64,000 nt of DNA from Unio delphinus. Taxonomy: Eukaryota; Mollusca; Bivalvia; Unionida; Unionidae. Below are positions 34,794 to 48,100 of this stretch, piece after piece; the stretch's first letter is position 1; every line of letters begins with the position of its first letter. The DNA lies in contig JAQISU010000096.1 of the NCBI GenBank assembly GCA_029339505.1, positions 6,247,501 to 6,311,500 on the forward strand, given 5' to 3'. Below the pieces are notes generated by a model, which saw only the letters and a program-made list of their open reading frames with translations, did no database searches and was not told the DNA's origin. A program made the position numbers and the translations under genes.

Positions 34794-37318
34794 CAAATAT
34801 ATTTATATTTTTGAACCTTTGATTCCATTTTTGACACTTAAATGCCAGCATGGCGGTCGAATTCGATGTTATGAAAAATATTCAAAGCAAATCCAACTTT
34901 TGCCAAAATTTTGGATTTCAATAAGAAATGAAATGGATTTTTGTTTACGTTATGTACTAGTGTATGTGAATGTATCAAGTGCGTGTTTTCCTTTGAAAGA
35001 ACGAGAACAATCCTAGGATCTTCCAGTTTCTCTTTTTATCTGCCCGAATTTCACTTAATGTCTCTTGTTCACTAAATATTACTTTAATATATAGTAAATT
35101 GTAGGCTGCAGTGTCAACACTACGTTGTTTTATCAACCAGCTTTGTAAAATAAGCACAATGTCGTTTTACGGGGTATCAGGTAAAGTTTTACCTTAATCA
35201 CCCTACTCTAGGTACAGTTTTTAGATAACATCTAATATATAAACATCAATACAGACATAACAAATTCATCCACCATATGATACTGATCATTTAGTTTTCT
35301 TTGAGTGGCTTGCTTTTTGTTTAGTGCATAGATATTTTATTTTCTCGGATACTTCGAGATAATAAACGTTTGACAAATGATAGAATGAATATTACATGGT
35401 GTTAGTTTGCTTTTAGTCGGAGCAAGATAGTTTTTCCAGCAAAGCAAGAGCCGGAAATATACTGTAATAAAGTTGGAATATGTGCATTTGATAGCGCCCC
35501 GTTTTAATGAATTCTTCTAGTTGCTTGATTACTTGTGTGATTGTTAGAATTCGGTACAATGGAAATATCCTTAGCCCGAAATAACTAGACAATGTTACTA
35601 GGAGCAAACGTCACGCAGTAAAAAGTTGGTGAGTTTCCATGATGACATGGTTGACTAGTAATGAAGCCTGGCCAAAACCGAATGAATGTCCCTGTGTAAC
35701 GTAGTCCTTATTAAACTGTATTGGTGTACATTGGTGGTGCAACGGCAGTGGCATTATTATTATTGTAGAAAACCGGTAAATTACTTACACTAAGGAATAT
35801 ATAAGAAGGGACTCGGCAGATACCGTTTATGTCTCAAGGGTAACAAATATGGTGCAGTTATACTGGCTAAGTGGCCTGGAAACCATACATTAACTGGCGG
35901 AGGTTAAAATAGTTCCATGTTATGGGGAGAGTTGTATAGTTTATACGGTGTGAACTGGTAGCGGTACGGAAACCAGACGAAGAGAAATCATGCAGATGTG
36001 TGAGTTATACATATTTGGCAGGTTTGAGATCTATGGTCTTGCATTGATTATAGTTATATTTATGTATAAATCGGATACGTCAGTCTTTCTAATTTACAAA
36101 TTAAGTTGTATGGAAAACTTTGGACATTTTGGGTTAACTTAAGACTTCTAGGGTCAATCGCGCCAGGGCTTGACAGCCGCTCGATCAAGTAAACACCCCT
36201 GGCTTTTAACAATAACAATCAAAACTCCTATGTTACTGCCCTATAAAATTATAATTTTGGTCCCAAATATAAATGTTGTATATCGTTATACTTGTCGCGG
36301 TACGTTACAAATACTGCGGTATACCATGGTACAAACTTTGTACTCATCTCTAAAATATATAATAAACACCAAAAATGAGTTTGTCTCAGCTTAATATAAA
36401 ATACCTTCCAGTACATAAATCAGATTTTAACAATCTTAATGATCAGTTTCCAAACATGCTGTCGTACTTATCAACTTTAATTACCACCCTACACATTGGG
36501 CTGCAAAGATATCAACTGAAGAGGAAATAGAATAGAAGTTCTTGTTTGAAAACAAATCGTTGTCTTTTTAATGATAGGTCGTGTATCGACCATCATCATA
36601 CTACATTATCATATTCGTCATTAGATATGATCATATGCAATCCATGGATTGTACTCGATTTTCGTTTGTGAACACGTCTGTGGCATTGACCTCTTTTCAA
36701 TATATTTAGGAAGTAATACTAAAAACACCAATATATAGGCCTATTAAAATACTTAACGATAATGATATCGGTACAATACCAACATCATCGGCTATCTGGA
36801 AGCCTCTTACAATATGTGGGTATATACTTACTTATATACTCCATGTAACGCTGACATTCTGACACGTAATCAAATTCGTCCTCTTTAGAATAGTAAACAG
36901 ACATGTCCTATTTTCATGATTTTGCTAGTGGCTTGCCTCATCGACATTATAGAATCTGTTGCACAATTTGTAATCAGTAATAAAATATAAAACTACCTGC
37001 AAGATGAATATATAGCTTATATGTCTGTAGGATTAAGGCCAAGAATTCCAATTTTTGACAGAACTATCCTTCTAAATTTTCTTTCTACTTGTCGGAATAC
37101 ATCAATATTGCCTACATCTTGTTGCATCCATACGTGAGAGAAACCAGTGTTTCTACTAGTTCTTTAATTCTTTAAGATACACAGTATTTGGCGGTATATA
37201 AGACAAATGTATACAGACACGTTTTTAGTGCAAACATCGATTCCATTAGTTGACCTGATATTGTTTTTCAGCTTTGCAAATCAGCCACCAGTCATAAAAT
37301 CTGAGTGATTTGTATTTT
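34794..37318. other. Intergenic, nothing recognised
   Basis: No element or gene recognised. A TATATAAG near 35798 precedes a stretch with short frames but no coding similarity. Confidence 0.45.
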
Positions 37319-37550
37319 TAACGTAGCTTTAACGATTCTTCGGTCATATCGTCCCGATATCTGCATTGTGGCAGTTTATAGTGATGCCTAGCACTGGGAC
37401 ATCGTGTAGCAGACATGTAGCATGATGTCTCACCCAATCACATTATCCTGGCGCCAGGCCGACCAGTTCTAGCACTATCTCTTAATGCCGAGCGCATACC
37501 GACGAAGCTGTTAGCACCATTGTGGTGTGTCGGTTTGTTATGGTTGGCGT
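37319..37550 (-). mobile_element. tRNA-derived SINE, family 2 (head lost or diverged)
   Basis: GCAGTTTATAGTGATGCCTA, CATGTAGCATGATGTCTCAC and CACATTATCCTGGCGCCAGG match the family 2 body at 57392 in the same orientation. The A/B-box head at the right end is not recognisable. Confidence 0.75.
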
Positions 37551-37839
37551 TGGGTGCTACCAATATATTATCTAAATTATTATATCAGTCTCACACGGGA
37601 TCTATTTTGTTGGAAGTAAAAGTAAAAAGGTAAAGCTCCGAGCCCCCAATCAGCAATGCCAATAGTTAAATTATTGAGTACACAAAAGGTAAAATTCAAA
37701 TGAATAACAATTTAATAAAATTCAAGTTAAATAATAATTCCCCCATCACTCTTATTCCTCTTGACCAAGTCATAGCCTATTGCATCATTTGATTTATAGT
37801 GTGTGATGGCTTTTCCACCGGTTCTTGTTTGCTACTCAA

Positions 37840-38046
37840 CTATCCATCAAATGCCTCATCTCCTTCAGATTTTCCTCCTAACTCTTCCTCCTTGACTGCT
37901 TCTCCAATTTCTCCTTCTAGACTTCTTTTCCGATTAGCCTTCAATTCACAATCAACTTCTCCACTAGTCTTTGACACTTGATCTAAATTAGCACATAACA
38001 AGTCTGATCTCTTGCAGACCCATATATAATATACATTTTTCTTCTT
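37840..38046 (-). CDS. Unrecognised 68-codon open frame after an acceptor-like site
   Basis: Following GAATTTCAG on the minus strand the frame reads KKKNVYYIWVCKRSDLLCAN, then a charged C-terminal half rich in Glu, Lys and Gly (EAVKEEELGGKSEGDEAFDG) to a TAG. The strong charge bias looks coding-like, but I do not recognise a family. It lies near SINE and LINE remnants and could be a fragment of a mobile element. Confidence 0.2.
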   Translation of the reverse strand, partial: KKKNVYYIWVCKRSDLLCANLDQVSKTSGEVDCELKANRKRSLEGEIGEAVKEEELGGKSEGDEAFDG

Positions 38047-38368
38047 CTGAAATTCCTAACTATTTTCAACAACCTGATGACCATACCAACATGGCTGACT
38101 CCAAATGCCAGAAACAGTTACTTTATCAACAAATGTTTTGTTAAAGACCGGATATACTGCTGTGGCAATTAGTTTTTAACATTAATACCAAATCATGTGT
38201 CAGTTGTTCACATATTTCAAAATTATTTAGGTTGATAACAATATTATCTATTTAAAATTAAGCGCATTTGTAACTGTTCTAAAAAATTCTGCTAATGTTT
38301 TTCATTTCACCTGCAGGCAACATATATATAAATAAAACAGCCGGACGGAGGCTGGGGTTTTCCAGGGC

Positions 38369-38370
<2 letters not shown>

Positions 38371-38412
<42 letters not shown>
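38371..38412. repeat. (CA)n microsatellite
   Basis: A pure AC/CA run of 42 bp. Confidence 0.95.
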
Positions 38413-38414
<2 letters not shown>

Positions 38415-39183
38415 AGTGATTTGTCATTTTAAATTTGACCAAAAAATTTGTTGGCGCAGGTTTATTCCATCATTATGCACACCTTGAGTAAATAAAAACA
38501 CAGACTATTGATTCGGTGCCCATTAAAAAAAAAAAGTCTCAGCCTTTTTGAAATTTCGAAGACCTACCCTTTCCAAATCCCATCGACATAATTGACCTGA
38601 TCCAGCCTTGAGAAAGGTATCTACATATACCAAATATATACAACACAATGATTTGTAAAACATATTCGGTTCAACAACGATATATGAGCTAATTGTATGT
38701 AAAAAGACTACGTAATCTATGAACCTTTACTGTTCCTAATATTTAATTCGCAAACACATTTAACATGTTCCAATACCGATTCATAAATTTGTCAATTTGC
38801 AAAATTCCAAACGTGTATAACGATATTCATGGACATCCCTATGGTCCTTCGATGCACGTGGAATGTGACAATCACTAAGGTCATTATCAGCTACCAGATA
38901 TGATCTTTACCGGCCAGGATGAAGTCTGGGACAGTGCTCGTTTGTGCATTGAAACCCACAACTGAAAAACAAATTTCATTATCTCACTTTTACTACATAT
39001 GTTAAAATACTTATTATATCATCAACACTACCATAAATAAAATTATAACTCACCTTTAATTGAGTATAGCACTCGATTAAGCGACCCCACCCACCCGTTA
39101 GAAATTGTTTTTGGGGTGATGAGAAATTAAAATTGGTAACCCTTGTATCTGATAATTCCAAGTTTCTATTAATAATATAATTT

Positions 39184-39281
39184 TCCCTTCAATAAATCAT
39201 GCAATTCTGGTAGTTCCAACTTCTTTGTGGATTTTGTAAGAAGTCCTCTGATGTTCCATAAGGTTAGCATTAAATGAATTA
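39184..39281 (-). pseudogene. LINE endonuclease N-terminus, remnant
   Basis: On the minus strand the frame gives TLWNIRGLLTKSTKKLELPE then LHDLLKGK before a stop. A start like (N/W)NxxGLxxK...xLxxLL is the usual beginning of APE-type endonuclease domains of non-LTR retrotransposons. The QET motif expected next is missing, so the copy is broken. Similarity is short, hence moderate confidence. Confidence 0.4.
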
Positions 39282-39640
39282 AGTATGCCATCTCCATTTT
39301 TTCCCGTACCTGAGTAGCATTACCATCTTCCTAAGCCCAACTATACTGAGAACCTCCATGTTGAGAGCATTACTTCTCTGCCATTTGGGGGCAGCTGGTT
39401 TTTAGAAGCACCTTGAATAGTATTATATCAGTTTTTCACACTAACGCTGTATAGCAGTAGTTTTTTGTTTAATTGTACGTGCGGGACTTTGTACACATCT
39501 CTTGTTAGCAACCTGCCTCTCATGAGAAAAAAATCGTATTCTGTGAATAAAACCGTACTTTTTCCTACTCCCAGCAGAGGTAGAAAATGTCACCTAACAC
39601 CTGCTAATATATTCTCATTTAGGAAAATTATTTTTTATAA

Positions 39641-39784
39641 TGTTGTTGTAAAAAGGCTCAACGCCATTTTTCAGCACAAGATAGGCTATACATGGCGGCC
39701 AGTATAAATGCTGGAAGAAGAACCCGGGAAAACACCCCGGAATGAACCATCTACCCCAACTACCCTCGAGAAGATACTGGCAAG

Positions 39785-39788
<4 letters not shown>
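39641..39788 (-). mobile_element. SINE family 1, head replaced by a microsatellite
   Basis: CTCAACGCCATTTTTCAGCA, TAGGCTATACATGGCGGCCA and ACTGGCAAGCTTTCACACAC match the family. The tRNA-like head is missing; in its place is the CA/TA array at 39789-39850. Confidence 0.8.

Positions 39789-39850
<62 letters not shown>
39789..39850. repeat. (CA)n(TA)n microsatellite seeded in a SINE
   Basis: The array begins exactly where family 1 copies read CTTTCTCACACA, so the CA run probably expanded from the SINE itself. Confidence 0.9.
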
Positions 39851-39853
<3 letters not shown>

Positions 39854-40391
39854 TATGGGAATTTGTAGTGATTTAGCATTTCTTGACCGCAACTTGTCTC
39901 CAAGGGGTAAACATTCGATTTCTGAAATTGGGTTTGTAATATTGTAGACGACAAATACAATCTACTTTTATTGACGCAGCTTCTAAATTGTAATTTTTCA
40001 TTTCTGCGGCAGTTTGTTCTCGAAGCAAGTCTTAACTCCTGAATGTTCTGTCCAGGAAAACTAAATTTGGCAAAGATCGAACTCACTGCTATAAGTGGGT
40101 TTCATATTCGAATATCTAATGTAAAATATCGAACCCGTTGCTAACTTCACACACATCCTTACCGGTAGGCATTATTTATCTGGTGAATGCAGAGCAGATT
40201 ACGTCTCGAGTACAATCGCCTGTGGAACCAATATCACTGTTTACGTCTTTCTCACGGATGCAAACTCTCGAGCTCGGAACTATCTCTCCTGCTTTGAGCT
40301 AGAATATAAGGCTTCCGAGTGGAAGAAAAGGAATATACCAGAATGAACCAGTGCTAGTGTTGTTTTCCGTCGCAGTACTTATTCAACTGAT

Positions 40392-40418
40392 ATGGAAGCA
40401 AGTTATTTGATCTATCAG
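40392..40418 (+). CDS. Candidate first coding exon (speculative)
   Basis: ATGGAAGCAAGTTATTTGAT CTATCAG encodes MEASYLIYQ and runs directly into a consensus donor GTAGGTA. A TATA-like AATATAAGG lies at about 40302-40310, in a locally CpG-richer stretch (40190-40380). No downstream exon was recognised, so this may be chance. Confidence 0.2.
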
Positions 40419-40477
40419 GTAGGTAAAATTAATTAAAGCTACTTCTTTAATAGCAAGCACGTTTCAAACTGCATTTA

Positions 40478-40479
<2 letters not shown>

Positions 40480-40541
<62 letters not shown>
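40480..40541. repeat. (TA)n microsatellite
   Basis: A pure TA run. Confidence 0.95.
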
Positions 40542-40545
<4 letters not shown>

Positions 40546-41432
40546 AAAGCTAGGCATTGAAAACTACAGTTACGGTGAATCTGAAGCTGAAATCGGATAA
40601 ATGTCACAATTTCATAACTAACTGATTTTTTAAAAAAAAATCTAATAACACAGATATCTGATTATTATTTTCCATTGTATTGTCTCATCTGCATAATAAG
40701 GCAACATGGAAGTGTAAGCTTTTTCGTGGCGTCAGTAGTGATGTCGTTGAAAATGTTAAAGTTTTAAGGTAAAAAAGATTGAAGGCCCAAATCATTTACA
40801 TCATTTATTGAATTAGCGTGAAAGTTATTGATAATGTCTATAGGTATAATGTGTACGCTAGTAATGGTCTTACCTGTATCGTCTGCTCATACAACATTAT
40901 GGCATGGTTTTGATTAACCGGTCGATTTAATTTATCAATTATTAAAACAATTTGTTAGAAAATTATAAAAATTATTGATTTTCCCAAAATTGCAGCATCC
41001 TTTAAACAGATAGTTTGCAGTTTATCATAAGAATTTGATACATTTTCGATCGTATAAAGTGGCAAATCTGTTCATACCTGGTTTCTTAAACAAAAGCAAA
41101 CTAAATGGATGTGAACAACTTGATTCGACTATTAAAGCAAAGAGAAAGAGTTCCAGTTTGGGATCTAACGCATATTTGTCACATTATTTTGGGCATTGTA
41201 CATTTACGTGTTTTATTAACTCGAATTTGAGTCTACCCCAAAGTCCAGACACATGCCAGAGTCCATCCTAAAAGCTGCCACGGTTCAAAAGTTCTCCAAG
41301 GCAAAGGTCACATTTAGATGACAAATGCTGGCTAACACTTAAACGAGACTTAATCTAATGAGCTTAGTTTTTCTAACGTCATTTATAATAACAATTTTTT
41401 ATAAATTTCATTGGACATTGCTGATTTAGGGG

Positions 41433-41822
41433 TCATGGTAGTACAATATTCTGCATGTATTCCTGTCATAAAGGCTGATACAGGACCATACAGATACGAG
41501 TCTCTGTATATATTCCTGGCCTAAAGGCTGATACATGGCCAGTCAGGTACAAGATTCTGCATGTATTCCTGGCCTAAAGGCTGATGCAGGGCCATACAGG
41601 TACAATATTCTGCATGTATCCCTGGCCTAAAGGCTGATACAGGGCCAGACAGGTACAATATTCTGCATGTATTCCTGGCCTAAAGGCTGATACAGGACCA
41701 TACGGGTACAATATTCTGCATGTATTCCTAGCCTAAGGGTGGATACAGTACCATACAGATATGAGTCTCTGTATATATTCCTGGCCTAAGGGTTGATAAA
41801 GGGCCATACAGGTACAATATAA
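41433..41822. repeat. 53-bp minisatellite, about 7 copies
   Basis: The unit contains TACAATATTCTGCATGTATT and CCTGGCCTAAAGGCTGATAC, with a period of 53 bp. Two units carry GAGTCTCTGTATATATTCC in place of the usual start. Confidence 0.92.
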
Positions 41823-44671
41823 ATTCCACCTAGCTCATAAATTGTGTTATATTAATAAATGTGTTTCAAATTTAACTTAAAATATACACTAAAATCAATG
41901 AAATATGTTTTGTCAATTACTAAATTATCACAGATAATATTTTTACTTTTTATTGACTTTATTTACATTACAAATATTTGGTGGAGAATTTGTGTTAAAT
42001 TCCTTTTTTCTTTTATAGCTGATTTCAAACATACGAATATGACATCCTGTGACAGTTCTCATTAGTATCTTCGTATTGATAAAAGCGAATATTACATTTC
42101 TTTTTACAGAATAACAGAATTAATTAACTAATTATTGTCGCACCAGCAGACATAGATAAATAATAAAGAAATACAATAATTTTCAAGAACATTTCTTTGA
42201 AAGTGTTAAGGGAAATGTATCTAATTTAGTTCCTACATTTAAAAAACAGCTCATTCATGAAATATATATGTTCTGATTTATTATTGATTGCATTGAGCCA
42301 TAAAGATGTTTGGCACATAATTCATTTCGGATTTTCCAAAGTGATATAAATATTTAAGTGTTAAAAAAACTGTGTGCCATAATATCATGAAAATCTAATG
42401 GAAAAATGTATCAGTCTATATCTGAAGAGTTCTGGCTTTATCGGATGTACGATCTGTTACTACAGAAATTGAATGAATGGAAAATTATTGAAATTAATTG
42501 CACTGCGATCTGGTAGAATACATCATTACGAACATGCGTGTTCCATGTAACTTGGACCACATCAAATATTTCTGACACAACTAAGATGCAATCGAAACCC
42601 TTAAAGTTCTGTAATAACGAATTACATTAATTTTTGATTAATTTTCCGAAGTGGTGTCGTGATCACCAATATAAATTTTCAAATCGAGCTCCAGTTGAAA
42701 TTATTCCTTTACAAAAATATGGAGGCCTGCGTTGGTGTCTGTTATTACCTACCTGCCTTTTAATCACCGACTTACTATCCGTTGAATAACGACCACTATA
42801 GTATATCCCAAAACTATATTCGGATATCACATAAAAAAGGCACATTCCAATTAATTTCAGAAGCATTATGTTAACAAGTCTCTAATACAAACATCAGCAC
42901 GCGGAGCACAAGCTAATAACAAATGACAGCCATTAAACACTTAAACCATTAATAAATCCATGGATAGCGTCAAATCAGTAAAAACTATTATAACGGTGGT
43001 AAACACTGCATTAAGCTCCCAAAGGTAACGGAATTCCAAGAAATAAAAGATACTGAAAGCGAGAATCAATTTGAAGTATTTGCAAACCACTGTGTTTTGT
43101 ACCACGCATGTTCACACTAGCATCCATTCTGGACACATCATACATATAGGCACGAACGATCAATAAATTTATATGTATATTAATATCACAGTATGGCGAT
43201 CATGATTGCTAGGTCACGTCATTATAAGCGTTACAAAATCCAAATCATCACAATGCACGAAGCATAGCCTGACCATAAATAAACTACACGATATTCAAAG
43301 TTATCTCGTAGATGTTTAACACGAACATTATTTACGTGTATGATTGTAAATTGAAAATCATATTCATGTGATTTTTTTCTTCTAATTATGTCTGTAGAAA
43401 TGCTGACATTTGCATACATGGGTATTGCATATGTTTGTTTGTGTACCTTTTGACTAATGAAGTTCAATCCTTAATATAACCTGTAAATAAGCTGGTGGAT
43501 CATATGGCAAAACTGTCTTGAATGACCAAATGTGTTATACCCCTTAAACAGATTTATAATAAAAATTCTGGCAAAACCTAAACGACCACAACAGTCAAAG
43601 ATGAATGATGGATATTGAATTTCTGTTGAGCAGCTAAATTTCCAAGACAAATGTATTTAACGTGTGATATGTGCTATTGTATTTATTGCTTATACATTTT
43701 TGTAAAATGTCCAACTTCGGTGAACAACGTTTTTAAAGTACAATAATGGCAAAGTAGTTTAATACATAATTCCAGATTATCAGGAAATTATTCCATAAGG
43801 AATAATTTTTTTAAATCCAAATATCATTGCATTATGTTTGTACCGAACAACATTTAATCTGAGCAGACATTATAGATAGCCATTTGAAAGCTAAACCCAA
43901 AAATAGATTTTACCAGATAGCATCCGTCGCTTCATATTAAAGTAAAGGTGAATACTAACAATACACTGAGAGACATTTGGGCAAAATTGCAGAAAACATC
44001 ACAATATCTTATGTAAGTGGTAAGTTTTCTGTTTTAATGACAATAACGTTTTCCTGACATGCAAAAATATATGGATACTTGATTTAGCTGTAACAAATAT
44101 GATTGAGAAAGGTATAATGCATTATATAAATTTAGAAAACTGGTTTCAGGATATACGGGGTATAAAGTCATACCGATTGCATCATATGCCAAACATTTAG
44201 AATACCATTTGATTCACGCTGATATATCGTTGTCACCTGTATATTAACGCTATAAAAAAATTTCAGACATGACAGTGTGTGATATCCCAAACCAAGAACT
44301 TCAGCCCAATTTTGTACAGTCCACGAGTCCTTTAGAAGCAACTGTGCAATAGTTAGTGATACGAATAACAAAAAAATTAAATATTTTCTTTTATGACTAT
44401 ATCTCTGGAAAGAGAATTTCTTTATATAGGAGCTAATAAAATGCAAACAAATCTCACGATTGACTTTCCCTCAATGAGTGTAGAGGGCGTTTTGATATTG
44501 TGCAGAATGGTTGGAGAAATCAATCCAGAATTGATTTTCAATTCAGCAATAGAAAATATAATTATGGAAGGTATGCAAAATGTAGGCTGTTCCTATGGTT
44601 TCTAATTCAGTTTCCAGACGGCGAAAATCACGATGTGATTTTATTAACAATACAAGAACACATATATGAGA
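41823..44671. other. Intergenic, nothing recognised
   Basis: AT-rich with no gene, repeat end or structured element that I could identify. Confidence 0.5.
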
Positions 44672-44726
<55 letters not shown>

Positions 44727-45170
44727 TAGACTTTTACAACTCATAAAAACATACAACGACAAGATTACAAGAACAAACACATTGAAATTCTAAAACAAAA
44801 TATACTAACAATAATTAGGTAAGTAAACATTATACAGTTTTTTAAGTCTCTTCTGGAAGTAGAATAGGTGCGTTTGAAGAGCACTCTAAAATGAGATCTC
44901 GGTGTCTTCTCAGATCTATTTGCAATTTGTTCCACGTAGCTGGGCCCTGCAACGCAAAATAATATAGTCCACATGACTTCGTTTTAACAGTGGGAACGAT
45001 GAGAATGCGATTGTCGAAAGAGGAGCTAAAGTTCCAAAATCGGATGTACACATGCGTGAGGTCAGATGCAACAGTTCGATAACATTATTTACCTTCCTTG
45101 AAGAGTATCTGCAAGGAGATAATTCCTGCAACGCGCATCCACCGGTCACTTCCGGGAAGCAGTGTAACTC
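44672..45170 (-). pseudogene. LINE 3' end with (AAT)n tail, remnant
   Basis: Minus-strand frames contain a PTVKTKSCGLYYFALQGPAT block followed by WNKLQIDLRRHRDL, resembling the C-terminus of L2/CR1-like reverse transcriptases (VPxxRTKxxGxxxFxxxGPxxWNxLPxxLR). The element ends at the pure trinucleotide tail at 44672-44724. Frameshifts separate the upstream part. Confidence 0.5.
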
Positions 45171-48100
45171 TTAACTATTAAATCTGACATAAAGTTTATA
45201 CGGGTATACCTGGGTAATACTTGACACGTCATCATGATATTAACATTAAAAAAACGTGTCATAATTTGTTTTTTTCTATGCATACAAACGTAAAGAATCA
45301 TAAATACTTCAATAGGTATTGAAATGAATGTTTGTTTAACAGTCTTAAACGTTTCTGGTTGCTAGGACACAGGATCGAGATTTTTCTGACATCACAACTA
45401 CTGTACAAACAAAAGCCTCCTTAATTATGTACAGAAAATGAATCGAAATGTATTTATCTAATTGTACAGACGTTAAGGTAGACGAATCGGTTAAGTGCCG
45501 AAATTATTTCAATTACCATCTGATGCTAGAGTGGTCAGATCTTTTAATTGCTTTGTCGAAGACACTAGTTTTTTTATTATTATTATCAGATATACATGAT
45601 CAAAAAGTTAACTCCCTTCATCAGAAAATGAAGTTAAAGTTTGTATGATATCATCGCATTTCTTTTCCTTGACTTTGCTAACGCAATTAATTTCCATCAA
45701 TGATAAATTGAACATAACAATGGATTCTGGGAAATGTCCGCGTTGATACGTTATCACTAAGGTACTATTTTAGAAATTACTGCATGTTTTCTCTTCACGA
45801 CTTTGTCACTCAGTGATACGTTATTGTACCCGCTTACGTTGCGGAATGTTAAATGTTCATCAGTTTCGACATAGCCATTAAACTCGCTGTAATAAAATCG
45901 CACAAAAAATCTCATTATTCAATATTCAAAACCCGGATAAGACCAATGTCGAACATTTCAGACGCAAGCTCAGTAAAGCACAATTGTCATTTGATACATT
46001 TCACATTGGGGTCTTAGGACGACAATTCGATATTTCTAAACAGGTCATAAAAACTAGAAATAGCATTTTCTGAGAGATATACATATTCTTCGTGAAGAAT
46101 TCGTTGCTATCTCATCATAAAAACTGTATTTAAATGTATTTATATGAGCGTAGAACTATATAAATAACAACTTTCTACATCAATGATAACAACTTTCTAC
46201 AACTATAATAACAAATTTCTGCAACTATGATAACAAATTTCTACAATATAACAATACTCGAAAAACTATTGCAGACAAGCTTTTATGCGGTAAATTCCAT
46301 AACTTAAAGGTCGCAAAACTCATCATATTGGTGGTTTATTATAGAACTATCTGATTATAACTTATATATTTCTTTGAGTCATCTATTACAGGTATGTGCA
46401 ATTTAGGTTGCTATAAATGCAATTTATATGCATGTAATTCTACATTAATGATATTGTGAAATTTCCCTTCCGATGGGCTTTCTTTCAAAGAATCCTGAAA
46501 GTAACATTGGAATTGTCTTAAAGGTTAACCTTTTTCATCTTGATTTTAGTTTTCCAATCTGTATCCAAAAGAACAATTAATATTCATATTAAATATGAAA
46601 TAAAATCAAGTAATTCAAATAGTTTTTGCATAATAATGCATTAACCGAAGTAAATTTGTCTCAGCTTTTGATATGCATTCTTGCCTATGTTCATTACATG
46701 TTGGTGTAATAACAGCGTGACACATTGGTTTCGTATTGACTGTAAATTTAATGTGTGCATTGTGCATCCTATAAAATTCTCAATGACTGTAAATATATTT
46801 ACTTAGCAAATAAAAGAAGAAAACAACTTGAATTTTGTCGAACGTATACAAATGTAAAATAACTCTGAAATTCTGAAGGTTCATTTACATGTATATAATG
46901 ACTGCCCTCATTATTCTATTTAACTGTAGCAATGAACGTTACGAATTAACGATCGTACTAGAATGAATCACCGCTTAGTCTGGTTTACATATTATTTGCA
47001 CTATGTGAGCCATTGCATTTTCTAATAATAGACTGAGAAGTTGCGTCAAGTTGAGAGCGTTAGTGCATTTGGTATCCCCTGTTCTTTACTCTTTTATCTT
47101 CGGTGAGTTTTGAATACTACAACTAAAGCTTTTTTTTTAAAATCTAATATAGTAGTTGTAAAATTTAAAATATCACAGAGTCTGACTGATACAATAATTT
47201 CAAATGAGTGTTAGCTAATGGTTTTCGTTGTCTGGTTTGGTTAGTATGTTTTCTGTCTTTTTCTTGTGTGTGAACAAAAAATCCACGAGTCTTTATGGAC
47301 CTGTATCTTTTTTTTCTTTATTTTTTTTCGTTTTTACGTTCTCTAATCTTTCACAAGATGGTGATATTCTAATGTATGAGTGGTCAAATTTTTTTTTTTT
47401 TAAAAATGTTTTTTTTTTATCCCCCATTTTATTTTACATTTTAAAGATCTCTTATCTGTATACAGAATGTGTACAATTAAAAAGAAATAAGAGCGATCGA
47501 CCAATCGTAATTTATTTGCTACTTGTTTAATTCGTTTGAAATTATTTTTGCCTATTTTATTTGCGATGGTCGATATTAGAATTCAAGTAAATGAAGGGGC
47601 TTAACACATTTTCTTGGATGGAGGGTTTGATGGAAGTAAAATAAGATATCTGTATTTTGGGTAAACATCGACAATTCCCATCGGCAACAAATTATAATAG
47701 CAGTAAAGTTAACAGCCATATTAAAAACCCCACATGGACGAGGAAATACCAATGTTTGTAAACCTAGTGTATTTAAAGCAGTTATCGATTTCCTTACAAA
47801 ATCAAACTATACCCGATAAAGGGATGTTTTAAAAGTGTCTCAGTGATTGCGAAAACAACCGATATTGTCCCAGTGAAATATATAATCAAAGATGAGTACA
47901 TAAGCTGTAAAGGATACGGTTAACATACAACAATACAACGATTGAAAAAAAATATGTCACTTGAAAGTCTGTGAAGCTAAGAGTTTTCAATATCCTATGT
48001 TGTGACTGTCCTTTTGCATACAACAATACTCCCATATACTTAGTTACATATTTAGTAAGTCAATGAAAACAATAGGACTCACGGTGTTGATGCAAAATAG

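Noticed and set aside
39004..39161. Frame with FLTGGWGRLIEC as a trypsin-like protease exon
   Set aside because: GWGR alone is not sufficient; no catalytic blocks or neighbouring exons are seen, and the adjacent sequence is a LINE remnant.
47228..47530. 100-codon Phe-rich frame
   Set aside because: Low-complexity translation of T runs; no similarity and no signals.
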